64,000 nucleotides of DNA from Euptelea pleiosperma (taxonomy: Eukaryota > Streptophyta > Magnoliopsida > Ranunculales > Eupteleaceae): NCBI GenBank assembly GCA_035048495.1, contig CM068553.1:20585190-20649189 (forward strand), given 5' to 3'. A program made the translations under genes and the position numbers. A model generated the notes under the pieces. The model ran no database searches and had not been told where the DNA came from. It worked only from the letters and a program-made list of their open reading frames with translations. Below are positions 12,743 to 24,259 of this stretch, in pieces (within the stretch, counting starts at the first letter, position 1; each line of letters begins with the position of its first letter).

Positions 12743-13884
12743 TGTTAAGTAAAAACCTACTTTTCTATGGGGAATCTCCCCAATTAGTGGACCCCCCATT
12801 TAATTAAAATTATTTTTGAAATTCGCGGGGTCCACTAACTGGTCGGACAGCGGGTCGATGATGATGGGCCCGGCTACTGGCCCACATGGACTGATGATGT
12901 CCATCGTCTCACAAGATGATGTGACAGGCATTCTGAAGGCGATCGGATAGATGGTGACTTGATTGGGACCCAGATTGGTAGATCGACGGATCTAGAGAGA
13001 TCCAACGGTCCGATTGAAGATCCAACGGTCCGATGGAAGATCCAACGGTCAGAAAGCTAAGGGAGATGAGATAGAGCCGATGGGTAGGAGTTCTGGGGTT
13101 AGGTCAGTAGATTCAAGGACCGAGAGATGAAGAGAGAGAGAGAATAAGAAGAGATGAGAGAAAAAGTATCAAAAAAAATGGAAAAAAGCACTGGCGGAGG
13201 GTCTGGAACCCTGGTCTTCACTGTGACCATCCTCACGCTTCTCCAGTAGGGTCGACCATCATTCTTTGCTGACTCATGTGGCTTTAAACGCTTTGGTCTG
13301 TCTCTTGGTCATTGGCTCTCCTACTCTCTTCGTTCTTTGGGCCGGCTTTTTGGTCCTCTTATTCAGCCCATATTTGGCCCATATCTTCTAGTCATAGCAT
13401 GTGGGCTTGTTAAGCTTTGATAATGGGCTTTCATGATCGATTTGGGCCCACAAGTCTCGAGAATCGTCCCCTCGGGGTTTCCTACGACAGAAGAAGCGCG
13501 TAATGAGACTCTATCAGAATGACTTCATGTCTAGACTTTCGAAAATGTGTTTAATGCATGCAAATATACCATTTCGTCCAGAAAAGTGTGTTCTACGCAA
13601 CAAAAGAGACTCTTACGTAGAAAAGTAGATAAATAGAGTATTTTAACGTGGGAGAATGCAATAACGCTAACAGGATAATTGCTTAAAATAAGCACTTTTG
13701 AGCGAATATCAACAACATGAGTCATCTGAGTAACTACCCATTTGTCAGTTATAGATCGTGTACGCTCGCTTAGGAAGGTAAGTGACTTAGTGGCCATAGG
13801 AATAGGTTTAAAATGAATAAAATATAATGGTCAAACCTAGTCATTGGACAGACCCGAGTCTTAGTCAAATATATTGACTTATGG

Positions 13885-14255
13885 GAGAGTCCGATTGATT
13901 GGAGGACTCTGTGAAATCGATTGGAAGCTATGAGGTAGAACATGATAAATGCCCAATCGATTGGAGACCTCTGTAAAATCGATTGGAGGCTACGAGGCAG
14001 AACATGATCAAAGCCCAATCGATTGAACACATCTGTAAAATCGATCGGAGTCTGTGAGACAGAACATGATCATAGCCCAATCGATTGGAGACCTCTGTAA
14101 AATCGATTGGAGCCTTCGGGATAGAAACTTATTTGAGGCCAATCGATTGGAGACCTCTGTAAAATTGATTGGAGCCTACGGAATAGAAAATTTATTGAGG
14201 CCAATCGATTGGACACTTATACCCAATCGATTGGACTCAGAGTACAATCGATTAG
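13885..14255 (+). repeat. 62-bp tandem repeat with CCAATCGATTGG palindromes
   Basis: About five units with a period near 62 bp. Each carries AATCGATTGGAGACCTCTG and a second ATCGATTGGAG core. CCAATCGATTGG is a perfect 12-bp palindrome with a CCAAT box on both strands. The array lies just upstream of the TATA box at 14340, as expected for a U3 enhancer-type repeat. Confidence 0.85.
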
Positions 14256-14339
14256 ACTTAGCACAATCTCAGTCTTTCTCAGATCTAAAATTCTTGGTTC
14301 CACTCTCCCACATTCTACACAACTCAGGGTCACGAATTC

Positions 14340-14347
14340 TATAAATA
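14340..14347 (+). promoter_or_regulatory. TATA box of copia-like LTR
   Basis: TATAAATA, followed by ACAACCC and an A-rich leader. It lies about 85 bp downstream of the tandem CCAAT-bearing array. Confidence 0.6.
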
Positions 14348-15069
14348 CAACCCTTCTATACCTTCTATAAACACACAGCCACACAGAATGACACAATACT
14401 TCAAGAGAGAGAAGAAAATGTTTATTTTAGAGTGTCTATTCGAAGAGCAAAAAGCTTGTTTCTCATTCACATCTTGTGAGCTTATTCATCTTCGTGATCA
14501 AAGCCAAGTGGTTAATCCATTCCTCAGCTTAGGTCTTCCACTTAGATATTCGACCTAGTAGCCTGAGTGTACCAGTGTGACTCAACACCTTTGAGGAACC
14601 TAGGGTTCAGGGTGTACTGAATCCTTCACCTTCAGCAAAGGCGGGAGTGTTGAGAATTAAGATTAGAGCAGCCGATCGACGGTAGGTTTGGGGTGTACCA
14701 AACTGAACAAGCAGACAAGGCTTCTTGGCTGGAAGAGCCCATGTGGATTTGCAGCATTGATTCAGAGGACGTGGACGCATCGGCAGTAGGCCTTGGCTAA
14801 GGTTGGAAGTTGTATTTGCAACGGTGCTACACAAGTAATAACCTTTATTTCGTTTAACTTTTCAATTAGTGATACTTTCCGTTTAGACGTGGTCCCGTGA
14901 TTTTTTCCTGGGCTATGGTTTCCACGTAAAAATCGCTTGTCTTGTGTGATTGTTTGGTTATATTCCGCTATCTATCTGGATTAGACCAAATGACGAAAAG
15001 AAAATATACCGTGGCGGTATATTCGATTTAAGTCGGTTGTGTTAATCTTTGATCAAACAACTAAGGCAT

Positions 15070-17903
15070 TGATATTCGCTTAAAAGTGCGTATTTTCCAC
15101 TGTTATCTTCTAAGCGTTTTCACACTCTCCTATGTTAAAATGCTCTATTTATCTACTTTTCTACGTAAGAGTCTCTTGGGTTGCGTAGAACACACTTTTC
15201 TGGACGAAATGGTATATTTGCATGCATTAAACACATTTTCGGAAGTCTAGACATGTAGTCATTCTGATAGAGTCTCATTACGCGCTTCTTCTGTCGCAGG
15301 AAACCCCGATGGGACAATTCTCGAGACTTGCGAGCCCACATCGATCAGGAAAGCCCATTATCAAAGCTTAAAGAGCCCACATGCTGTGACTAGAAGATAT
15401 GGGCCGAATATGGGTTGAATAAGAGGACCAAAAGGCCGGCCCAAAGAACGAAGAGAGTAGGAGAGCCAATGACCAAAAGACGGACCAAAGCGTTTAAAGC
15501 CACATGAGTCAGCAAGGAATGATAGTCTACTCTACTGGAGAAGCGTGAGGATGGTCACAGTGAAGACCAGGGTTCCAGACCCTCTGCCAATACATTTATC
15601 TCCATTTTCTGATACTTTCTCTCTCATCTCTCCTTATTCTCCCTCTCTCTTCATCTCTCGGTCCTCGAATCTACTGACCTAACCCTAGAACTCCTGCCCA
15701 TCGGCTCTATCTCATCTCCCTTAGCTTTCTGACCGTTGGATCTTCAATCGGACCGTTGGATCTCTCTAGATCCATCGATCTACCAATCTGGGTCCCAATC
15801 AAGTCACCATCCATCCGATCGCCATCAGACTGTCTGTCACATCATCTTGTGAGACGATGGACATCATCAATCCATGTGGGCCAGTAGCCGGGCCCATCAT
15901 CATCGACCCGCTGTCCGACCAGTTAGTGGACCCCGTGAATTTCAAAATAATTTTAATTAAATTTTAAAAAATGGGGGGTCCACTAAATGGGGACATTCCC
16001 CAAAGAAAAGTAGACTTTTACTTAAAAAAAAAAAAAAAAAAGAAAAAAAAAATATTTTTTTATTTCAAAAAATTCCATAATTTCCATTAATGGAAACTAG
16101 GGAGCTTTAAAAGGGGAAGGAGAAGGGTTCTTTGGAACCCTAATCCCCCTCCTTATTGCTCCCTTCTCTCCCCAAAAAACATCACCACGTTTTCGCCTCT
16201 TCTGCTCTTTCTTTCTCCTCTTCTTCTTCCATCTTCTTCTTCTTCTTCCTCCTCCATCTTCGCCGGAGTTGCAGGCAGCAACTCTGGCCATCTGGTTCTT
16301 CTCGTCCTCCTTCTTCTTCTTCTTCTTCTTCTTCTTCTTCTTCTTCTGCTTCTTCTTCTTCTTCTTCTCATTTATTTTATTTTATTTTATTTTCGTTTTC
16401 GTCATTAATATTACCGTTTTCTACCGGAGTTGCAGCCTGCAACTCCGGCCAGCAGCATCCTCCACGACATCTACTAAGACCTGCAACACGGAGTTGCAGG
16501 TCTGACCTCGCCATCCTCTTGCAACGGAGCAGCAGCCTCCATTACTGCCGCCCCCATCACCACTTGAACCAGCAACCTCCATCTCTCTTTAACGTTGCTG
16601 GAGTTGCAACCTACAACTCCAGTCCGTTTCTCCCTACAACCCCATGCACGATCTGAACCTGCAAGTGGCGTCTCCTCCCATGAAACTTCGGTGAAGAACA
16701 CCCTCTCCACGCGTGCACAACTCAGATCTGCAACTCCCTTGCTGCCACCAGCCACAAGAGGGACGCCTCCCTCTTCCTTCAATGTCTCCACCAGCCACCG
16801 TGGTTGCAACCTGCAACATCTAGCCATCATGGCCTGCAACCATACAACCACCAGCAGGTCGTTCATCTCCCTCACATCTCACTCCATTTTCCTCCATTCA
16901 CCTCTCCAAAATGTCTGCTATCTCTCTCTCTCTCTCTCTCTCTCTCACTTTGAAGAATTAAAAAAAAAAAAAAGATGAGAAGAAGATGAAGAAGTGGAGG
17001 AGATGAGATCGTCACTTACCTGGTTCACCACCGCCCAGCCCTCCACCGGTGCACCATCTTATCGCCTCTAGCAGCCAGCCATCACCTCAAGTAGCCAGCA
17101 ACCATTGTGTGTTTGTGGCCCGCATCCTCATGGCTAGCTCTTCTATTCATCATCAGATGAAGAGAGGAGAATAGGATGAGTGCTACCCTACCCATCCTCC
17201 ATTACCGCAAGCCTCCATCATTGCATGTATACCATCCTCATCGTTCTCCACTTGGATGATCTCATAGGCCGCTCACGTGACTAAAAGGTAAGCCTAGAAT
17301 AGATTTCTCTATCCTCTTCTTTTAGATTCTCTCTGTAGAAATACTCTCTCAGTCTTTCTCTCTCTACTCTCTTTTCTATTTTTTTCTCTCTAGAATAGTT
17401 CTCTCTTTCTCTCTCTAGGTCATTTTAGGTCTTTTCTCACTTTCTCTCTCTAGACCTTCTCTCACTATTTCTTTCTCTCTCTATTCCTTTACGAATGCTT
17501 TATAGATTAGCTTTCTTCTTGGCATATTTATTTCAGAAGTTATGTAATTGACAATTTTATTAGATTAATGGATGATTTCAATATTGGTTATTATGATTTT
17601 GCTATTTCGCATTAGTTAGGTTATTAGTTTCATGGCTCTCTCTCTAAATCAAAGCATATTTTAATCCGATCTATCCACCACTCTCACCTCGCCGTATTCA
17701 TGAGCAAATTTCATAAAATTTATGTAGAAATTTTGTTATTTCATGTTCCCCATTGCACTAACCCTCTCCCGAGTGTGGATCGACATCCGACACGAGCCAC
17801 TGTGCAAAATTACCCATTTTACAGGTTAAATGTCTCGGATCAATTAAAAATGTGTTGAAGTTAGGGTTTCCGTAACCAACGACGCGGAAAAATCCTAGTT
17901 TCA
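15070..17903 (+). mobile_element. Element B: 5' LTR
   Basis: A 2834-bp LTR from TGATATTCGC to CTAGTTTCA, followed after 2 bases by a tRNA-Asp type PBS, so it is a 5' LTR. It is close to the solo LTRs at 517 and 10913. It contains a tRNA-like block (B-box-like 15571-15581), a CTT array (16309-16369), hairpins at 16263-16287 and 16424-16448, a donor-like GTAAGC at 17288-17293, and the CTCTCTCTAG tract (17330-17490). Confidence 0.9.
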
Positions 17904-17905
17904 AA

Positions 17906-17922
17906 TGGCGCCGCTGCCGCTT
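17906..17922 (+). promoter_or_regulatory. Element B: primer-binding site (tRNA-Asp type)
   Basis: TGGCGCCGCTGCCGCTT starts 2 bases after the LTR end. It resembles the tRNA-Asp PBS (TGGCGCCGTTGCC) used by Athila-type elements, with one C/T difference in the first 13 bases. Confidence 0.8.
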
Positions 17923-17947
17923 GGGTTGACGGGAGTGCGAAAAAGGA

Positions 17948-20783
17948 TGAAAGTGGGGTTTTTCCGTCGTTGAGAGAACGACCCTAACTTCAACACATTT
18001 GTAAATTGATCCGATTCTTAAATCCTGCAAAATTTTAGATCTGTATAGGGATTCGTGTCGGATGTCGATCCGCACTCGGGATTAGTCGGATTAGCGCTAA
18101 TTCAGAACATGAACTGACGGAATTTATCAAAAATTGCTAAAATTAAAAGGATGGAAGGGTGATGATGGTGGGATGGATTAAAACTTGATTGATTTTATTT
18201 CTTTTCTTTTAAAGCTATTGATATCCTAGAAATTATGAATTAAACTAATACAAATAAAGAGAACGAAGAGCACTAAAGAAAATCCATTATAGTGAAGCAA
18301 ATAAAATTTATTGAATCCAAACGAGTCCTTACAATGCTCAAACAAAATATCAAACAAATACTGACAATTCGAAAGAACTAACAATTATCCTAGAGAGAGA
18401 GAGAGGGTTATAGAGAGAGAAAGTTAGAGAGAAGAAAAGAACTAGAGATAGAAAGAAGGGACATTTCTAGAGAGAGAAAATAGGGTGAGATTTGAAGAAA
18501 AGACTTACCTTGAGAGGAGAGATTCTCACCTTACCTTGGAAAATGGAGAAGATGTTGTAACTCATGAGTAGCATGAATTGCAGCAAGTGATGGAGATCAC
18601 CGTGAAATGATGCCGGCGTGCATAGTAGGCCGTTCGGCTTGGTGCTAATAGGGAGGGGCAGATCACACGGTGGTGGAAGTTGACCAAGAACGGGTCGTGA
18701 GGTGTAGGAGCATTTGGAGATGGAGGGATGTTGCCAAAAATTGATAAAGAGCACCGTGAGGGTGGTGAGGCTGGACAGTGCAGGCTTTGCTGGTTGAGAG
18801 AAGATGTAACAACGGTGGCAATGATGGTGGCAGTTGTAGGGAAACTAAAGATGGATCGGCAAGGTGAGATGATGGTGCGTGCTTCCAACAATATGAGCAC
18901 CGTATTGGAGTAGTGAAGGCCAGCACCGTTGTGGACCTAGAGAAGACGGCGAGGCAGTGGTGGAGACTTGGACGGGCTAGAGAGAGGATACCGGTGCTGG
19001 AGAATGGGAGGGCGGTAATGATGCAACTCCAGAGGAGGTAAGCCTCCTCTCTTTCTTCTTCTTTCTTAAATTTTTTTCTTTTCTTTGGGAGGCCTTCCAA
19101 TGGAGATCGTGGAACAGACCTACAACTAGGAGTTGCAGGTCATTAAAGGTTGGGATTTCTAACCTGACATGCGTGTGGTAGCAGCGTTGGTGCGCACTAC
19201 AGCGGCAATAGCAGGTTTAGGCGATCTTGAATGAGGCACTAGCAGGTGGACGGTGGTTTAGTGGATGGAGATGCTGCAAGTCGCAGCAGGTGCGCTTAGG
19301 AGAGGAGCTGTCTTGGCGATAATGGAAGAGAGGATATGGAACATGCATGGGGATGCAGGCTGCAGGCCGAAAATGGCCAGCAACGTGGACAAGAAGGCGA
19401 ACTGGTGGGCTGGGTGGTGCGGTTTTGACAGCAAGCAGTTGCACACGTTGGTGATGGCTGAGGGCGGTGGACCTCCAAAAGAGATCGTGGAGGACGCTGG
19501 GGAGGTGAGCAAGGGGTTGGGCAGTGGCTGGAAGAGGAGAAAAACGTGAAGAAGACGAGGTGGCCGGAGTTCCGGTAAAAGAAGAAGAAGAAGAAGAAGA
19601 AGAAGAAGAAGAAGAAGAAGAAGAGAAGAAGAAGAGAAAGAAGAGGAAAGAACGTAGGGGGGGTTTTTGGGAAGAGAAAGGAGAGGAAAGGAGGGGGATT
19701 AGGGTTCGAACGAACCCCTCTCCTTCTCCTTTTAAAGCTCCCTATTTCCATTAATGGAAATAGGGTATTTTTAAAATAAAATTTTTTTATTTATTTATTT
19801 ATTTATTTATTTTATTTTATTTTTTTTAAGTAAAAATCTACTTTTCTATGGGGAATCTCCCCAATTAGTAGACCCCCCGTTTTTTTGAAATTTAATTAAA
19901 ATTCTTTGGAAATTCACGGGGTCCACTAACTGGTCGGACAGCGGGTCGATGATGATGGGCCCGGCTACTGGCCCACATGGATTGATGATGTCCATCGTCT
20001 CACAAGATGATGTGACAGACAGTCTGATGGCGATCGGATGGATGGTGACTTGATTGGGACCCAGATTGGTAGATCGACGGATCTAGAGAGATCCAACGGT
20101 CCGATGGAAGATCCAACGGTCCGAAAGCTAAGGGAGATAAGATAGAGCCGATGGGCAGGAGTTCTGGGGTTAGGTCAGTAGATTCGAGGACCGAGAGATG
20201 AAGAGAGAGAGAGAATAAGGAGAGATGAGAGAGAAAGTATCAGAAAATAGAGAGAAAAGCACTGGCGGAGGGTCTGGAACCCTGGTCTTCACTGTGACCA
20301 TCCTCACGCTTCTCCAGTAGAGTAGACTATCATTCTTTGCTGACTCATATGGCTTTAAATGCTTTGGTCCGTCTCTTGGTCATTGGCTCTCCTACTTTCT
20401 CCGTTCTTTGGGTCGGCTTTTTTTGTCATCTTATTCAGCTCATATTTGGCCAATATCTTCTAGTCATAGCATGTGGGCTCTTTAAGCTTTCATAATGGGC
20501 TTTCCTGATCGATGTGGGCTCGCAAGTCTCGAGAATTGTCCCATCTGGGTTTCCTGCGACAGAAGAAGCGCGTAATGAGACTCTATCAGAATGACTACAT
20601 GTCTAGACTTCCGAAAATGTGTTTAATGCATGCAAATATACCATTTCGTCCAGAAAAGTGTGTTCTACAGCAACACAAGAGACTCTTACGTAGAAAAGTA
20701 GGTAAATAGAGTATTTTACGTAGGAGAATGCAATAACGCTAAAAGGATAATTGTTTAAAATAAGCACTTTTGAGCGAATATCA
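17948..20783 (-). mobile_element. Solo LTR, Athila-like family, minus strand, in element B leader
   Basis: A 2836-bp LTR in reverse (TGAAAGTGGG ... GCGAATATCA) with a perfect AAGGA duplication at 17943-17947 and 20784-20788. It lies 25 bp past the PBS of element B. Features include a GTAAGT donor on the reverse strand (18503-18508, with AAG upstream, a consensus donor), a GAA array (19580-19632), and a tRNA-like block (B-box-like 20271-20281). Confidence 0.93.
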
Positions 20784-20788
20784 AAGGA

Positions 20789-21227
20789 CGTAAAGACGGA
20801 ATTGGAAAGTTGCTGAAGCGGAAAGCTGCTCAATTTGGACAGCCTGACCTTTTCGGGAAACTTTCTATTTTTTGTTTTTAGTGATTTTTAGTAGTTTTAA
20901 ATTACTATTTTTAATGCCTCGGAAGGCCGAGTGCAATTTGTAATAATTTAGGAATTTTATTGCTTTCCATATAACGGCTAGATCTTGTTCTAGGGTTTTT
21001 TAGAAACCCTAGATTAAGTGAAAATTACCAAAAAAATTAAAAAATCAAAATTCAAAAAAATTAGGGTTTTATATTCTGCAGATTTTTAGAAATCACCAAT
21101 CAAGGACTTTCGATTTTTGGAAAGATTCTAAAATCTTGAAACTTTGCTAAATTAGGGTTTTCCCTTTTAGAAGTTTCCTCTTTAGAAGAATTTCTATCTT
21201 TAGAAATCTTCCGAATTTGAAAAGTCT
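20789..21227 (+). mobile_element. Element B: leader fragment, truncated
   Basis: Continues the sequence after the PBS and matches the reverse complement of element D's leader at about 47805-48238, including the GCCTCGGAAGGCCGAGTGCA block. At about 21227 it stops, and the next bases are internal minus-strand LTR sequence of element C. Gag and everything beyond are missing. Confidence 0.8.
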
Positions 21228-24200
21228 TGAGAATCATAAAGAACATTAATCAAATAAGAAATTGTATAATAACCACTAAATTAATTAATCAAAAATTCTT
21301 GGTTACAATAAATTGAAATGTGAACAAAATGAAGATGTAATAATTAGCTATGCTTGAAAGCAATTAGAGAAGCTAGAGAGATAAACAAATTAGAGAGAGA
21401 AAGAGGGCTTTAGAGAGGGAAAGTAAGATTTTAAAGAAGAAATGGTTCAAGAGAGAGAACTAAGAGAGAGAAAATGAAAGAGATATTCTAGAAAGAAAAT
21501 TGGGTTTAAAGAGAAAACCAAGATTAGAGATAAAAAATTCTTCCTAAAGAGAGAAAGAGAATAAGAGATAGAAAGAGAAAAGTGATCTTACCACAAGCCT
21601 ATGGGATGATAGCAACTCGACATGGGCAGCAATGGAGGACTCAGACTGTTGGCCAACAAGATGGACAAAGGAGTTACTGGTGGTTGGTAGTGTGCTGCAA
21701 GGACGGGCAGCTAGTGAAGATGGCAACACAGTTGGAGATGGTGCTGTCTACGTGGCTGGAGTGTTGCATAGCATGCAACCTTGAACCAAACCGAGAGAAA
21801 GGGGCGATCTTGCTGGTTGAGCAACAGGTGGAGTACATGCAAGTGCAACTGTGGAGAACGTCCAGCAGGTTGCAATGCAAGATGGGTGACCGGTTGGTGG
21901 TAGGTGTACACATTTTGCAGGTTAGCAAAACTAAGATAACACCTTTGAGGGGGCAGGTCGTGAGTAGCTGCTGTGCGTGGACAGATGAGAGGATCTGAAA
22001 AGAGATGCAGCCATGCGCTGGTTCATTGCTGACTTGATGAGGGGTGTAGGTGCACAGGGGCGTGAGGAGAAGACCAGCATGGAGGAGAGAGAACGTTGAA
22101 GAAGGGCAGACGTCCAGTCCTCTTGTTGTTTTCTCTCTTTTCCCACGGTGAAGAAAAAGAGATGGATGAGGGGCTAAAGTTGATCACGGCTGGAGGCTGC
22201 CAAAGGGAAGGTGAGGTTGCTCTTGACTGTGGAAAACATAGGAGTTTTAGGTGAGGTTGGTGCAATTGTTGGTGGAACCTTTGACCGTAGCACCTGTTGG
22301 GATTTCCAGTTCCAATGTCTAGCAATGGAGTAGAACGTGGGTGCCAACGTGGAAGTAAGGATGAAAGTGAGAGGACGGCTGGAGAAATGGTGGTTCACGG
22401 TGGTGTATATCTATACAGCACCATTTTTAGTGGTGCTGGAGGTGTGGAGTAGAGCACCTCCAGGTGAGAAGAAGGAACACGCTGCTACCCTATCTGTTTA
22501 GATAGTTAGGCAGCAACAGCAAGTGGATGTGCTGGTTCAAGCGGCCGGAGTTGCAGCCTGTAACTCCAGTCAGTGAAGAAGAAGAAGAAGAAGAAGATGA
22601 AGAAGAAGATGAAGAAGGATATGAAGAAGAGGAACCCGGCCGCTGGCAGGGTTGCGAGGCTGTGAATGGCAAGGTTGTTGGTCGGAGTTGCTGGTATGCA
22701 ACTCCAATGGGAGAAGGAGAAAGGAGTTCCGGTTGCTGAGATGATGGAGAAGGATGAAAACCAGTCCGTTTTGGACTAGGGTGTTTGTTGATGATTGCAA
22801 CACTTGATTTCAGGTGTTGTAGAGGTGGAAGGGAGGTTCTCAAATGGGTTGCATGAAGGTGTTGTGCAGATTCCGGCGAGCTTCTCGCCAGAATCAATGG
22901 CAGAGGCATTTGTACGTAGGTTGCAATGGAGTAGTTGCAGTGGGCTGCAATGGTTCGGGAAGAGGAACAACAAGGGAGCCTGTGCTCTAGCAAGAGGCAC
23001 AGCAACACATGGTGGAGAGGAGATGTAATGTTGCAAAAGCAACACCAGTTGAGAATTTCGAACGATCTTTGAGGGAGACGATGGTGTTGTTATGCGGCTT
23101 GGCACTAAGGATGAGCACAACAGTGCAGATCTGCTATGGTTTAAGAGAGGGGCAAACCGAACCAGTGGTGATTCAGATCTGCCAGCTAAGTGGAGAAGAT
23201 GATATCCAAAAGTTGCTGGTTTGGAAAGGAGGAAGTTGTGGACTGTGATTGGCAGCAAGAGATATGGTGGTTTCGGTTGTGAGAGGGAAAAGGGAGAGAG
23301 AAGATAGAGGGAAGGGGGAGGGAACCAAAGAGAAACCCAAGGTTTCTCTCTCTTTTAAAGGGAGTGGTTTGTTATGGGAGAGAGAAACCGTAGGAATGAA
23401 GTTGGGGATTGATGAGAAGTGGTCAAGGTCGACCACTTCTCCCATTGGCTTGAATGTGGCCTTATGAGAGCCCATGGGTTTATGTTGGCCACTTGTTTTG
23501 ATTGGGCCATGAATCCATAGGCCTTGGGCTATTAAATGGGTAGGTTATAGGCCATAGAGTTGGGCTAAGGAAATTGCCACATGTCGGCCAGTGAGCCAGA
23601 GGGGTAATGGACCGAAGGATTGGGCATGGGTCATGGGTCATGGGCTTGGGTCATGGGCCAAGATAGATAAAGAGAGAAATTGGAGAGAGGTGAGAAAAAA
23701 ATACAAAAATAATTACATTTGAGGGTTTTGAAACCTGGTCTTCTTTATTTTCTCTCGTCTGCTCCACCAATTAGTCAAACTTATCATTTGATGTCAATTG
23801 GTGTGGCCTTTAACACCTAAGTCCTTTTCTTGATCTCTAGCTATTCCTCTCTTTTTTAGTCCTTGTTCCGGCTCTACGATCCTCTAGCTTTGCCCGTACA
23901 TGTCTTCTATCTTTTTATCCTAGCCTGCTGGCTCTTTAAGCTTTGATAGAAATCTTCTGTGGTAGATAGTGAGCCCGCCAGTCCTCGAGAATCACCCGAT
24001 AGGGTCTCCTATAAGTGAAAAAGCGCGTAATGAAATAACTAAAATAGCTTGATACTGGACTATCCAGAAAGCGTATATTTTATGCAAATAATCGATTTTC
24101 GTCAAAAGAATGCGTTCTACGTAATGGAAAAAACTCTTACGTTAAAAAGTCGACGAAAAGACAAGTTTTACGTAGGAGAATGCGACATCGCTATAAGGAT

Positions 24201-24235
24201 AATGGCTTAAAATAAGTACTTTTGAGTAAATATCA
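21228..24235 (-). mobile_element. Element C: 3' LTR, inner end lost
   Basis: A minus-strand LTR ending TGAGTAAATATCA, followed by the polypurine tract, so it is the 3' LTR of a minus-strand element. Its counterpart is the 5' LTR at 56841-59461. Position 21228 aligns with about 57092, so roughly 251 bp of the LTR are missing at the junction with element B. It carries a donor-like GTAAGA (reverse, 21586-21591), hairpins (22545-22569 and a variant near 22682), and a tRNA-like block (B-box-like 23724-23735). Confidence 0.88.
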
Positions 24236-24247
24236 CAACCCCCAACT
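24236..24247 (-). promoter_or_regulatory. Element C: polypurine tract
   Basis: CAACCCCCAACT on the plus strand, i.e. AGTTGGGGGTTG in element sense. It directly abuts the 3' LTR end and equals the tract in D at 36119-36130. Confidence 0.75.
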
Positions 24248-24259
24248 AGCATATTGCCA

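Larger units (their letters stand above)
10913..13711 (-). mobile_element. Solo LTR, Athila-like family, minus strand
   Basis: A 2799-bp LTR in reverse (starts TGAAAGTAGG, ends GCGAATATCA), flanked by ACAAC at 10908-10912 and 13712-13716. It has no interior, so it is a solo LTR. It contains a donor-like GTAAGT (reverse strand, 11425-11430), two copies of the 25-bp hairpin (12171-12196, 12476-12501), a long GAA array, a TA array and a tRNA-like block (B-box-like at 13200-13210). It splits the copia-like sequence. Confidence 0.93.
13717..15069 (+). mobile_element. Copia-like LTR sequence, truncated at right
   Basis: A noncoding block with the layout of a plant copia LTR: a tandem array in the U3 position (13885-14255), a TATA box (14340-14347), then a transcribed-type region. 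The latter includes a GGTTTCCACGTAAAAATCGC segment near 14920, typical of copia U5 regions. It ends where LTR 15070 begins. No copia coding sequence is present. The family call is by layout and one motif, so it is tentative. Confidence 0.5.

Noticed and set aside
517..13711. TGATATTCGC at 517 and GCGAATATCA at 13711 as terminal inverted repeats of a large Mutator-like DNA transposon
   Set aside because: The flanks of this pair do not match. Each end instead pairs with a TGAAAG/CTTTCA end 1.6-2.9 kb away and shows a perfect 5-bp duplication, so these are LTRs in opposite orientations.
13885..14255. CRISPR-like array of regularly spaced repeats
   Set aside because: The spacers are as repetitive as the repeats, the genome is a plant nucleus, and the array sits in an LTR upstream of a TATA box.
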